From the NCBI GenBank assembly GCA_014871385.1, contig CM026426.1, forward strand, positions 55,857,375 through 55,921,374: a stretch of DNA of 64,000 nt. The letters run 5' to 3'. Below are positions 25,449-38,209 of the stretch, one piece after another. The stretch is from Ceratodon purpureus. Taxonomy: Eukaryota; Streptophyta; Bryopsida; Pseudoditrichales; Ditrichaceae. The notes beneath the pieces were generated by a model. It searched no databases. It saw nothing but the letters and a program-made list of their open reading frames with translations, and was not told the origin of the DNA. Position numbers and translations under genes: made by a program. The stretch's first letter is position 1. Every line of letters starts with the position of its first letter.

Positions 25449-26789
25449 AATTAGGTTTTTGTAAGCACGTTTTATACAAAATGTTGAAGTTAAATATTCA
25501 ATGAATAAAGTTAAACAGTTGAAATAGGTGGAGGACGTAGTGGGAGAGGAAGAGCTGTGTCTTAAATGTCTAGGTGATTCCAGAGGAATGATTGTAAATA
25601 TCCATACTACATTCCATGGTACTTCCAGTGGTGAGCACGTAATTAATGGGGCTGGGTTTTAGATTTTTAAGTTATTGTTGAGAGCGGGCGAGAACCCGTT
25701 AAAAAATCTTCAGGCATTAAATAATACAAGTACAGCCCGCATATAGTCTGGGCCGCGTGCGGTCTACTTGCATAACGTACAGTACACGTGATTTTGATGA
25801 ATGTAATATTCCTTGGCTCGCAAAAGTCAAACGAGCTCCATAATTTGACTTCGACACTGCCATGGGGATAGAATTGTTTGAGATTTCAAAATTTCTCTTT
25901 ACACCTTGCTTGCATTGACCCTGAGAGGGTGTTGGTAGTCGACTTGACCCTGAGAGTTGCGCACACAGAGATTTCGAGTTGAGAGTGAGGAGGGTGAGGA
26001 ACTTCGTGGGTGTGCGAGGAGAGTTCGAGCGGCGACCATCGAGGCGGGTGGCGAATGTGTAGGAGGTGCTGGGCGAGAGAACTTAGGCGGGGATTTGCAG
26101 GTGGAGAATGTTCAGGTCGGTGATGGAGGAGTGGGATTCGATGGGGCGGGTGACGACTCTGCAGGAGGTGGGCGAGATTCGGAAGTAGAGGTTGTGCGTC
26201 AACGTCGACGTCTGCAGGAGGAGCGAGATTCTGAAGACGACGACGAGGTAGTTCTTGGTGACTCAAGTTTGTGGGGGATGGAGGATGCGGATTTGGATTC
26301 TTTGTGGGAGCTACGGGTTTGTTTGTTTTTGGGAGATGTGGGTTTGTGGATTGCGGCGTGGGCAAAGGTTGAATTTAGTTTGGAATGCGAGGATGCTGCG
26401 AGTTGGGGTGGTGGTGTAAGAGTTGGGGTGGGGGTTTTGTTTGTGGGAAATGTGGGTTTATTGGTTGTGGCGTGGGCAGGCGTTGAATTCAGGTTGGAAT
26501 GCGAGGATGCTGCGAGAGTTGGGGTGGTGGTGCGAGAGTTGGGGTTGAGTGCGCACCCCTTGGAAAATAAGTTTTCGGTGTTGGGGTTGGGGTTCTCTTC
26601 TCTGCTGCTGCTGCTTGGGTGTTCCACTTGCCTGCTTGCTTGCTCTTGGAATTGCTGTGGGTTGGAGAGTGAAGCTCCGCTGACGGAGAGAGGTGAGATC
26701 TTGCAGCTTGTTTGAGTGTGGTCTACCTTGACCCGCGCTGGTGAAGGGCCCTTTCCTCGGTGGAGCCACTTGTATGTGCATGGCCCCAG

Positions 26790-27025
<236 letters not shown>

Positions 27026-27379
27026 TTACCTGCATCCACGGCGTTCCAAGCGCCACTTTGAACCATTCGATGACCTGAGGGATCTCGTTTGTATGGAGAG
27101 CTTGAGGTGGGGAGTGTTTGTGCTTCCGTTTCTTGCCAGTAATTGCGTCTCTTGGGAAGGTCCCCCATGGTAATGGTACTTGTTGCGTTGTTGAAGAAAC
27201 TGGGTCTGCATTTCCTGGTTGCAGTTCTGTTGGACAAGAGGTCTACTAAGGACAGGAGATGAGTAGGCTCAGGATATATAAGAGACGATTCCGGATCACT
27301 AATGGCCGCGTTGATCAAAGTCGTATATGTGTTTCGCAATAATCACTATCGACATGTACGTTTGAAATTAATTCATTCA

Positions 27380-27553
<174 letters not shown>

Positions 27554-27622
27554 TCATTGATGCTGCTGCTTGGGGCTGGGAGGGTTTTTTTTTTTTTAAT
27601 TTATTTATTTGCTTGGCCCCAA

Positions 27623-27648
27623 GCCTACTATTGTCAACGACAGTAGGC
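27623..27648. repeat. 26-bp near-palindrome upstream of gene A, site 2
   Basis: GCCTACTATTGT-CA-ACGACAGTAGGC differs slightly from site 1, at 26,790. The dyad shape is kept while the bases between and around it vary. Confidence 0.75.
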
Positions 27649-28022
27649 CGGGGACCTTGTGATGGTTTCCGGGATTTTGTGAAAGTTGCTAAGGCGGAGG
27701 CTTACCTCAATAGGGTGGGCCGATGATGGTTGTGGTTTGTTATTAATTTAATTTGAATAAGTGAAAATTTAGTCTTGATAGTTGCTGTTTTTTCTAATAC
27801 TGATTACCTTGTTTATGAATAAGGAATCCGATGAAGATAACTTGGGGAGCGAACGTCAAGACCTGACGCCAGCGGAGACCGAGAAATTTCATTAGTTTCA
27901 CAATGAACATGGATTTCACATTTTTATAAAGTTAAGTTCGCCTAATAATACTACTCTTATAAAATTGGAATTTAACCCTCACTTCATTTCTTCTACTATA
28001 GGTATCAATCGATGCTCCTGAG

Positions 28023-31000
28023 ATGTCCGCCACTTCCTCCATCTCTGTGATAAACATTTCTGACCTCTCGGATTTCTTCGATCAGCCTTATTGTACATGT
28101 GATGTAGCAAACCCTATAGGTGTGGAAAGTGGACCTTTCAAGGTCCACTCTCCAATGTACATGCCTACATCCCCAGTGTATGAGCCTACCTCCCCGGGCT
28201 ACATGCCCACGTCTCCTCCACAGGGCTCACCGCCGATGTCTCCACCCTCTCCTTTCTTGCCTATTAGAGTGAGGAGGCCAGCCCATGTGGTCTTCACCCT
28301 TCCGGCAATTTTGTCGTGCCCTGTCCAACAAACCAGGCGATTTTGGAGGAGGCGCCGTCACTGGAATTGTAGACAGTCTAAGGAGTACTATAGTCGTGCA
28401 TCACGTAGATAGTTCCTACAAGCTCAGATGATAATTGGGTTGTTACAAAAGAGTTAACAGTATAAAGTTATATTGTTATTTTCTTTTATATACTTGTCTT
28501 CTTTGTATGACTTTCGTTGATTGCGATTCTTCTGTTAATTTGCACATCTTTTGGCAGGTTACGCAAACACAGGATGTGTTGGTCAAACCATCTTGTACGA
28601 TAAACTTGAAGAGTGCTAGAGAAGGGGAATTGCAATATCGAAAACAACATAAGGTGGACTCTATAGCCGTCATCAACAACCTCAGAATCAAACCATCGCA
28701 AAAGTCGAGATTGTTGGTGCCCCTGTGTAGGATGATCCCAATGGCAAAGGTTAGACCAGTGGGTGAAATGGGGGTACAGCATTTGGAGCGGGAGTTTGTT
28801 AAGGGATATAGAGATGGGGACCGCATCATGTACATCTCTATGTACAACAACGAAGAGCAGACAAGAGATGTTACGGATGAGGTCATGGCCGGTTGGAGCC
28901 CACTATGGAGGGACGCAAATGAGACTTTTGAAGATGAGATTCAAGGAGACGAGGAGTGGTCCCAATTCTTGGGCAAGATGTTTTTTGTCTGGGAAGGTAT
29001 CCATCGTCTCTCAGCATGGCTTTGTCATATCAACAAGCACCATGCAGACGACCCATCATGGCACATATCTGTGCACTACATAGTACTAGACCCCCGCGGC
29101 CCTGTTGGCAATCTTCTTCACGCAATGCATGACATCAATTAGTATGTACTTGTGTTTTTTTTCCAATTTTTTCATTTGTAAGCCTATCTAAACTCTATTA
29201 TTCATCTTACTTATTTTTATTTTTATAAGGTTGACTGAGAATGACCACGTTAAGAGTAATCTCCCTGCAAAATTGTTTCAAATCCGCTCATTCGGAATGA
29301 TGAAGCTCGATGAATTTAAAGACCTCCTCAGTCCTGAAGAATTTGATGCATGTTTGAAGAACAAGCCACCAAATCCCTCGTGGTTTCCCTTGACAACTAA
29401 AGTTTTCATCGCATTTCTGTACCGAGTAAGTTTTAGCTCTTCTCTCTCTTTGCTCGTTATTCTTCGATAATCATAGAATTTTCTAAGGTTTAATTATCTT
29501 TCTATAGCAGGAAATCGCGGTGGCCTCTGATGAAGCAGCTAGGGCCTACCTCAACAAGACACCCGAGGATGAGCAGTCTGCAAGTGCGGTTTGGGATGTC
29601 ATGAATGAGGCATCAGATAGAATGGTCGAAACCATCAAGGAGAAGGACTTTACCAAGTACTTGGCCATCGCAAATCCCAAGAATGGTGACGACTTCCTCA
29701 ATGAGGTGACTCCCTCATCATTGTTACGTTCATTATTTTGTATCACTACAACAATTTCTGTATTAATGCTTATTAAAACTTCGGTACTTCTTGCAGATCA
29801 ATCGCCATTTTGGTGACAACTCTAAACCTGAGATGTCACTCGATAAGCTTCAGAAGATTGTTCCAGCGGTCGTTGAGGCCAAATACAAGGCTCATTGGTT
29901 GAAGTGGTGGAACTCATCTCCGAGTTCCCGAATGTCATACAGATTTCTACCACCTGAATTCAAGGATACCAAATTTGACCCCTGGTTGAACAGGGCTTCA
30001 TTCTGGGCTGGGGTAAGTTTTGTTAAAAAACCTTTCCAATTTCATGTTCCTTTATTATCTTACTGAATTCTTTCTCGTTGCTACTGATGTGATTTTGGTA
30101 TTACGGTTGGAGGAAGCCGTCATCAACGAAGTCGAGGACATATGCAAGGCGGAAAACCTCGATATCAATTGGAGGGCATTACTTGATGTCCAACAGCCAA
30201 GCGATTATGTGGAGAGTTCACGTATTCTGTTGTGAGACAAGGCCTTCCCTACGTTCATTGGAAAGAAGGCTGAGAAGCCTTTCGACAAGAAGTCCAACTT
30301 CGCTAAATTCCCTGGAACCGATCAGGTTGTCAAGCGGGTAACTTACCGATACGTTACCTAACTTAATTTCATTTTGCATTTTATAATTTTCCCTCTATTT
30401 ATTACTGATACTAACCTTCTAAATGTCTTCCCTTAGGTACTTCAAACGAGAGCTTCTATTGAAGGGGGCCATCAAGGTCCAGCAGCTCCCCAAGTACTTC
30501 AGTGCTTGGACGTAGAGAAGCTCGGACCAGTGTATGTATTCTCCCCAGCAGTTGAAAAGGTACAAAGCTACTCACTTGGAAGCAGGATGCTGGTATCTTG
30601 ATTGTTCTTGTGGTTTCATTATTGACTCGGAGGCGGACGTCAAGATACTACACGATAGGGGTGAGGTTGTGGTCGAAGATTTGGTGGATGGTGCAGAGGA
30701 TCACGAAGGACAGCAGGATCAATCATCTGCTCCTCCACCGAAGAGAGGTAGAGGGAAGCGGCTGAAATCTCTTCGTTCTCAATCAGAGGCATCATAGCAA
30801 ACCGGTGCGGAGTCTTCCGCGCCAGGGCAAAAGGCACCAGAGCATTCTCTAGGTAATGTCGTTACGATGCCTTCTTCAACTTCTTCGCCGGCTCCTTCCT
30901 TGATCAGTGCTTCCGAGATCACCAGAGGTCTCCTTGAGCAGAGGAAGGCCAAGCAATTTCCGCAGACTACCTCTTCCGCTGCAACTCCGCATTCCACATA

Positions 31001-31906
31001 GGTTTATGTCATCAACTCCTCTCTGGATTCGGTTCTGCTTCGACACAAGGAGCTCTCTGACGTGGGTGGCGATCACGAATGGAACAAGGCTTTAGACATC
31101 GCTCGAATGGTATGATCCGTTGTTTAGTGCTTTCCCTTCAATACGTACATTACTGTAAATCTTATAATGTCTAACTTTGTTTTCTTGTTTACTCAAGTTT
31201 GGAGCAGGCTGCGAGAACCGAGTTCCGCCAAGATGCAAAGAGCAGAATCACTTGGGATTCGACTTGATCATTGCCGACATTCCTGAGAATCTTCCGGTCC
31301 CTACGATATCCAACCCCCCCTATGTCACTCCATCTTGGAACAAACGTCATAAGGAGTATTTGGAGGACCTCTTCGAATTTGCAAGACATTACTTGCAGTA
31401 TGATGGTGCTCTTTGCATAATCCACAACAACGACCAAGATTGGGCTTCGCAAATTTCTGAAGTGGCTAATCTTGATGGCTTCGTGCAGCACCGAGACTGG
31501 TGGGGCTTCAATGCACTAGGCTTGGCTCACCCTACGATCCCCGGCTCCTTGGTATGTAAATCATAATCATTCCTTGTCTATGCATTCTACTAAGCTTTCT
31601 TATTAATTACACTCACATATTTTGGTGTCTCGCAGTCTCTTCGATTCTGGGTGCGCGTCTTCATTTGTGGTGGTCATCCCCCATCCAAGTTCTCTTTTCA
31701 AACAAAGAAATCCGATGTCGTATACAGCGACCTCCAAATTACCGAGAGTGATGCCATTCTAAACTTCACCGATGTGGAATCGCAGCACATGAATGGGGAG
31801 GTGCCGTGGAGAGGGCCAAGTGAGAAAGCCCTTGAGATGATGCAGGGCATAATTGAGGAGATGTCAAAGCCCGGTGACATAGTCTTTGAGTGGATGGCAG
31901 GAACAG
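28023..31906 (+). pseudogene. Gene A, 5' part: CTD-like heptads, ParB-like domain, methyltransferase-like domain (multi-exon)
   Basis: The exon at 28,023 encodes three heptads matching the RNA polymerase II tail (YMPTSPV, YEPTSPG, YMPTSPP). The exon 28,558-29,147 has a ParB-like core, FFVWEGIHRLSAW (the GxHRxxA box) followed by WHISVHYIVLD and LLHAMHDIN. Exons with clean GT-AG borders follow: 29,230-29,425, 29,511-29,705, 29,797-30,012, 30,113-30,337 and 30,437-31,107. Exon 31,198-31,551 has GFDLIIADIPENLPV and SNPPYVTPSW. Exon 31,636-31,906 has the PSEKALEMM helix and GDIVFEWMAGTG, which is motif I of beta-class N4/N6 methyltransferases, placed after motif IV as in that class. The order ParB then methyltransferase resembles phage and bacterial ParB-methylase fusions. 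In-frame TGA (30,233) and TAG (30,513, 30,795, 30,999) and one frame change show decay. The gene continues at 50,488. Confidence 0.65.
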
Positions 31907-31934
31907 GTAATCCTTCATTAACAGTTTCTGCATT

Positions 31935-31962
31935 TAACACCATATTCGTTATTTTGGGAGAT
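31935..31962 (+). repeat. Left terminal inverted repeat of element B
   Basis: These 28 bases are the exact reverse complement of 50,401-50,428. The inner part continues into a local hairpin: ATTTTGGGAGAT (31,951-31,962) pairs with ATCTCCCAAAAT (31,968-31,979). Copy 1 has the same end at 12,076. Confidence 0.92.
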
Positions 31963-32452
31963 TTATCATCTCCCAAAATAATGCATTAGGTCAGGTCGAG
32001 TTAAAATGGGCACAATGGTCCCATACTTGGCAAGGAAAAGCTTATAAGCAATTTCCATTAATTTGGGACATGATCACACAGTACTAATGGGAAATGAAAG
32101 AAGGTAGTGGTTTACTAGAAATACTTGAAAAAATACAAGGTAGGTCGAACCACCCTAAATGAACATCATGCATATAACAAGAAATGGACACAACGGATAT
32201 GCTGGGAAATCTTATATTATATATATGTGTGGAAATACAAATTAGGTCGACACTCCTTAAATGTTGAATCCGTGACAGGCTCTTTCAGACCTGTACAAAC
32301 AATCAAGTTGCTCGACTAACATAGCTGCCTACAGTTTCGAAAATATGATATGCAATCCAAGAACATACGGACTTCATAATAGTCCCATGCCAACAAATGT
32401 ATGTTATCGGCTCTACTTCAGAGATCCAAACTAGGAACTTCAACGCTAGATG

Positions 32453-32788
32453 TCGTTTAGGTCGCCTCGACCTAAATGGCTGTTATACGGCAGTACATAT
32501 GATATAGAATCAACGCTTTAGGGTACTAAGTAAAAATCTACACTAAGAACTATAGGTGACCTGTTGGTATCCCGCACTCGTAAAATACGAACTTCAACGC
32601 CAAATGCAGTTTAGGTCGCCTCGACCTAAACTGCGGTCTATAATGTGGTACACATGATAAATAAGGAATGGACAGAAACATTTAAATAGTGTTCCCTCCA
32701 ATTAAATATATGTAATTAGCTAGTATTCAAAACATAAATACGCTAGAACTAATACGCTATAACTGATTAGGTCGACTCGAGCTAAACA
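32453..32788. repeat. Left subterminal palindromes of element B (3 sites)
   Basis: Sites near 32,456, 32,608 and 32,765 have the TTTAGGTCG-CTCGACCTAAA form or a hybrid with the internal GCTCGAG form. They correspond one to one with copy 1 (12,593, 12,748 and 12,902), in DNA that otherwise differs by several percent. Confidence 0.75.
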
Positions 32789-32907
32789 TCTACCTTTGTC
32801 TTGAAAACAAAAGGGACGAACAGTATTCAGTTCAGTCGTCTTCAAACGAATATAAGGGATCTGACTAAATTCAGAACTTCAAGACCACCAACTTCAAAGC
32901 TACATGT

Positions 32908-35745
32908 TTATTCGGAATCCGAAGACACAAATCTCTCCAAGGAGGCCTTTATAATGTCCAGTTGTTTGAGTGGGATCTTCAGCGTTGGATCCTTGCCAAG
33001 CCCCCGCTCGTTGACATTTTTTTCAACTTTTGATTTCCAAGCTGTTAGGACTGCATCAGTACTCTGCCACGACTCGGGTACATCCTTCTCTACTGTCCAA
33101 CGAAGTCTTCCATCCACATCCCAGCCGGTATAGAATTTCAAAACATCTTCTTCTCGGGAAATTGGGCGGTAGAACTCTACTTGGAGCGTGTTCGGGAGGT
33201 CAGGGTTCGAATTAGGGTCAGTCAAGGCCCGCGCAAGCCAGAAAGGACGATCGTCTTCATCGCAGGGTCAAAGCGCCAAGAAGTACCCTGCAAAAAGGTC
33301 TCGCGCAACACGGAACGACGGTCCTGGGCGATCTCGTTTGTGACCAACAAAGTGATCATCCTCTGCGAACTCCTCGCGCAAAGTTCCATCTTCCTGAAAC
33401 TCGTCTTCGACGGAGTAAGCGAGCCGCGTGGATGGCCAAAAACCATGCTCCAAGGCGGGGACAGCATCAAAGGGGATGGAAAGAGCCTCTTTAACATCGT
33501 TCCAATAGTATGAGAGTGGCTCATAGATTCTTCTGGACTCCACTGAATCCAAAGATAGCCTCTCCCAATGATCTACAAAACCCGACAAGCCTTTAATCAC
33601 ATTAGGCAGGTGCCGCATCTCGCGAGGCGCCACGGCACCAGGAACACCACGGGGCCATAAAGATCGACCTTCTGAATCCTCCTTCCACAACTTGATGCCA
33701 CAACCATCTCCTTTTGGCAACCAGTCGTCGTCGTGACAGAAGATTTTATACTTCATGACTAGGCATCCTGAAGAATCTACATAGAATTTGAACTGATGAG
33801 CTTTAGTGTGACCCATTAACGTATCGTCGCCATCAAGCATCCACTCCGCGATGAATTTCTTGAAATCTGGGACCTCCCGAATAAGATGCGGAATTGTTGG
33901 TACTGCTTCATTTTTCATGAAGGACTTCATGAGGAGAGGAACTGTGGGGAAGTCCTCTTCCGCAAAGCCATGCTCCATCATCCAAAAAGGGCATCAATAT
34001 CGTCATGAGTATCGTCTACCAGCATGAAGTTCACGTACGCTTCGCGAAACACCCGCTTCGCGACTAATAGGGACCAGAATGAAAATACAAACCTATTCTT
34101 GTTATCGCTGACAGCGTTATCCATTTGGACGTTAAGAATGGGAGGCAACGGTTTAGCAGCAACAGGAACCTCAGGAGGAGGGCCAAGAGGATCCAAACAC
34201 ATCTCTGAACCATGCAAAAGCGCGGCATACAATGAATGAGAAGGATTTGCTTGAAAGAGTTCCCTAGAGGTGGATTTTGGGGGTGACTCAAGGTCCCGAA
34301 GGAGCTTCGCAAACGATCCAACCATGTAATTAGCGTCGTGTGAGTAAATGTCAAGGCCATAATGGGCATAATGCTGATCCACATGCCCATGAGCAAGCAT
34401 TCCCATAACATCAAGAGGAAGCTTCATGAGACCGTCTAAGTCTTTGACCTTGTGGAATAAGGCCGGCGACGCCGTCTTCGAGTGGTCCATCTTGTCATGC
34501 ATAATTGTAAGAACTTCATGCGGAGTAGCCTTCAACGTGAATCGATTTAGGTAGTACAAGTCCCTATGCGCCATTGCAGAGTCATTGTGCAGCCTCATTT
34601 TCTTAGACCACAACAGGGACGCCTGAGATCCTGTTACCGTCAACTTCTTCTGGGACTGGAACTCATCACATTTTGAGCAACGAGCGAAGTTGTCTCCTGC
34701 CCGTTTGGCGTAATATTCTGGATAGCTAAGCCTCCTGATTTTGCTCAAGTTAGAAGCGGACATAGGAGGCAATCCGCAGTCTGCTAAATGCTCATCGAGG
34801 TTGGGAATCTTTTCCTTCCATTTTAAACTGGAAGGTAGAACTTTAGCTATAACTGCCTCCCCTGAAGGCAGAACACGACTCTTGTGGGGCATGTGGTCGG
34901 CATGCCTGTCCAGGATGGCCCCTAGGACGGCAGTTGCTACCACTATGTGATTTCGAGGTTTACGTAAACCAGTATTACCGTGAAATTGAGCCTCGAAACC
35001 AGCAGCAACATACGGGGCATTTCTATAGAATGTACTGGAGCGCACTCCCATAATCTTCATCCAGGCGAAGGGGCAAACATCTATGTTCTCCAGAGTCACC
35101 ACACTCCTCCCCGCTGAATTCTTGTGGATCTGTCTATGCACGTCGAGTTTTATGTGGTTACGGAACTGCACTGTGGTCTTGTCGTACATACGTGACCGTA
35201 GACTAGAGATTTTATCTCTGGGATAGTGTTGGACGCATAGGTGAGCGCAGCACGTGTTTGCCGCTACAGAGTTGATAGATGGCTGGGTCATTAGAAACTC
35301 AGCGTGACGTGATATAGGTGGGGGGGTATTCCTAGAGGAGTTATCATACGATCGGGTACGATCTCCCAGGGATCGGTTACGCTCCGCAACCCAACGGGTA
35401 TACACATCACGTTGACTATGGTGCTCTAGGCTAACTCCATCCAGATAGACGTGGCTGATAGGCCACGTTTTGAAGGAGTACCTCCAATCATCCTCTGACT
35501 CTTCTTCGACCAAAGAACGTGATACCTGGACGACAACAACGGAATCACCAAAAGAACCAGCCGGAGTCAGATACCAAGCTGGACCGTGGGTTCCGGATCA
35601 AACCCTCTGCTAACGGGATATTGTCGTCACTATATATTGTTACAGTCTTATTCTGCCATTGTCTTGAGGGTACAACCACGAAGTCTGGAAGGTCTGGGTT
35701 TACGGGCACTTCAACGGGTACCTCATCATCTGAGACATAGTCCAT
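32908..35745 (-). pseudogene. DUF7869-type transposase-like gene, copy 2 (broken)
   Basis: ATG at 35,745 (MDYVSDDEVPVE) follows a TTTCAG acceptor. The frame breaks at about 35,550-35,560, where this copy has 10 bases more than copy 1. From 35,513 to 33,981 it is open and includes NTCCAHLCVQHYP, FARCSKCDEF, the core LNVQMDNAVSDNKNRFVFSF and VDDTHDDIDALFG, the GHTHxDID-like block of DUF7869 proteins. The family usually has GH where this protein has DD. A TGA after DALFG, a 1-base shift into EEDFPTVPLLMKSF, and a TGA after FLAL (33,268-33,270) follow, then DDRPFWLARALTDPNSN and a normal end at 32,908. The role is inferred to be mobilisation of the element. As it stands the gene cannot make a full-length protein without readthrough and frameshifting. 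Confidence 0.75.
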
Positions 35746-35840
35746 TGTACCTGAAATGCAACAGACAAAATATTGTGAGAGCATATTATACTCCATAAAG
35801 GGAACCAATCTCTAAATTTGAGAACTTATCCTAGGCGCAG

Positions 35841-36005
35841 TTTAGCTCGAGTCGAGCTAAACTGTTCCTGGACTATGGGAAGCATGAGTTTAGCTCGAGT
35901 CGAGCTAAACTGCTGCTTCCCCAAAGGGGAGCAGAAGTTTAGCTCGACTCGAGCTAAACTCATGATGCTCTTTGGATACGGCAGTTTAGCTCGAGTCGAG
36001 CTAAA
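35841..36005. promoter_or_regulatory. Four-palindrome cluster in the leader of the DUF7869 gene
   Basis: Four perfect sites (arms TTTAGCTCGA, centre G or C) are centred at 35,851, 35,899, 35,948 and 35,995, spaced 48, 49 and 47 bp. They lie 100-260 bp upstream of the start codon, in what appears to be a leader intron. The 25-30 bases between sites are unrelated to one another. This suggests protein binding that regulates the gene. Confidence 0.8.
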
Positions 36006-36599
36006 CTGCAGTCCGCAAAAAGCGGCGCTTTAATAGGTGCTTCCGTCTTCGGAATTCTGTGACGCATACTCAGAGTACGCTTACGGTGTCCGATCTAAAA
36101 CGTCTGGAAGAAGTAAAGAGAGACACTGCATATACACCATGACTTGAATCAATGGAAAGCATACAACAAGCAGAAATCAACGAAGTGTACTGATGATCGG
36201 AGAGAACTAAAGGGAAGACGTACAAGAGAAACGGCGCAATACAGCTTCCGCCCAGAAAACAACCACCTCCAAGTGGGCGCCGAGAGCTCCTACAAGCGAG
36301 AGAAGCAAGTGAGTAGAGAAAGGACTTCAAGCGGGGACGATTCCAGAGGTCATTCTCTATCGTCTGACCGTTTTCATGCCGCTGGAATTTTGAAAATAGG
36401 CGGGAATCATGCATGACCATTCGTCTCCCCACATTTCGGGGTGTGAGAATGCGCGGGAATTACCACTTTCCATACTTCTCGGCCCTTTAGATAGATGCAG
36501 ATGCGAAATATTTGGTGCATTAAATCAAATGGGATGGGTTGGAAGTCCCTATAGCGCCAGACAGAGTGTTGACTTTTGGCCGCGAACTTTTCTTCCTCT

Positions 36600-36690
36600 A
36601 TCAGGGTTCAGGGTTTACGGTATAGGGTTCAGGGTTAAGGGTTTAGGGTCTTAGGTCCAGGGTTAAGGGTTTAGGGTTTAGGGTTAAGGC
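36600..36690. repeat. Interstitial TTTAGGG-like repeats (element B)
   Basis: About ten units of GGGTTTAGGGTT with variants (GGGTTCA, GGGTTAA). Located just beyond the first (untranslated) exon region of the minus-strand gene and conserved in copy 1. Confidence 0.85.
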
Positions 36691-36699
36691 ATTTCTAGG

Positions 36700-37860
36700 G
36701 ACATTAAATATGTCGTACATGGAATAAAATTAAATCGAAAATTGTTTGAAACTATTTGAATTTCGTGAGTCAGGTTGATACAGGGAAGTATATCGTTGCA
36801 AATATTTATACCTCCATTTACTAAATATGTATTTTTGCTCAATTTAATTATTATATGTGATATATGAAATCAATATGAAGTAGGTACTAATATATTCATT
36901 AACAATTTAATGTCCAGTTAAGAATAGTACGAGAATAATTAACTAAAATCTAATGTATACAAATCTTAAAATGATATACAAGTATATTCAAGTATATACG
37001 AAATACTTTGTTAAAAATTATAGTATTAATTATAGCATGGGGTGACCTAACTGCAAGCCTAATATTCTTAAAGTACATGATACTATCATAATTTAATTAT
37101 AATATAATAATATAGTATAGTATACCAAGGCTCTAATATATTCATTTACAATTTTATATTTAATTATTGATTAAAATACGAGAATAATAATCTATATTCA
37201 AGTATATACAAATCTAAAAATGATATACAAATATATTCAAGTATATATACGAAGTACATTATTAAAAATAAAAGTATTAAATTATAGAAATCAATTCATT
37301 TATTATGGCAAATTCTTTATATTTTTTAAAAGGTTTATGGTTTCTTATATTTATTCATGAGAAGCGAATATTTTAACCATGGTATGCCTTGTATGATAGG
37401 CATGGAAATTACACAAACTTTAATCAAGTCATTAATGTTCTACCTTGAGTTATATTTGTACAATTTTATTACATTCTCATAAGAAAGTGGAATGTTTGGT
37501 TCATTCATTTTTTTTAAAAAACTCTTAAATTATGGATTCAAATGAAACGTATTAAACCAATGATCATAATTATAATTGTAGTATTAATATATAATATTGG
37601 GAAAGGCTCTAGATGCTTGTCTAAGCATACAATTCCATAAATCAATTCTTTAATAATAAATTAAAATGACACATTTAAGTAAATCCGGACTTTCGAAAGC
37701 CCACATCGGTCAAAGTCCCGTTACCGAGTCTGGTCAAAGTCCTCTTCGTTACTCTGGAACATTCGGCTTCCCCCCCATGCTGCTTCATAAGCATAAGTTC
37801 CTTTGGGCGACGGAACAGTTGTTTCATTCTTAGTTTCCCATCTGTTTCATCTACTTGTAG
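36700..37860. other. AT-rich spacer inside element B
   Basis: Composition is very AT-rich with ATATAC-type simple sequence. No gene seen. Confidence 0.6.
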
Positions 37861-37873
37861 TTCATTTGCTGTG

Positions 37874-38209
37874 ATGAGGAGGTCGGGCGGTGGTTTTAGG
37901 GTGTCAAGTTACCCGCCTGACGAGTGGGAGGTGGTTGTTTCCCCACAAGGAGTGGAGGAGCTTTGTCCCTGGTTTATGGCTGTGGAACGCGCCCGTGGTC
38001 GCGGCGTAGAGATTCCCCCGTGGAACCTCATTGCACGCCTAATGCAGCCCGGTGTGGAGTGGGATTGGACTATTGCACATGGTCTAGAGCAACTGGAGAT
38101 TATGAACGCTTCCAACATCAAGTTTCCCCTCACCTCCGGCGAGGGCTTCTCTATGCCTAATTCTAATGAGGAGGGGACTGTGGATTTGGGGAGCCCACCA
38201 CATGAGTGA
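37874..38209 (+). CDS. Hypothetical small protein in element B, 111 aa
   Basis: ATG at 37,874 opens 111 codons of balanced composition inside AT-rich DNA. The product starts MRRSGGGFRVSSYPPDEWEV, continues with VEELCPWFMAVERARGRGVE and IPPWNLIARLMQPGVEWDW, and ends with an acidic PHE. The Trp-rich, compact middle suggests a folded domain, but I recognise no family. It lies between the divergent leader regions of the two main genes and reads toward gene B. Whether it is a separate gene or a first exon of a longer one is open. Confidence 0.4.
   Translation: MRRSGGGFRVSSYPPDEWEVVVSPQGVEELCPWFMAVERARGRGVEIPPWNLIARLMQPGVEWDWTIAHGLEQLEIMNASNIKFPLTSGEGFSMPNSNEEGTVDLGSPPHE

Noticed and set aside
31310-31345. 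NPPY as the catalytic motif IV of the gene A methyltransferase
   Set aside because: It lies about 20 residues after the strand DLIIADIPE, where motif IV normally follows directly. It may be coincidence, so I do not claim catalytic activity.
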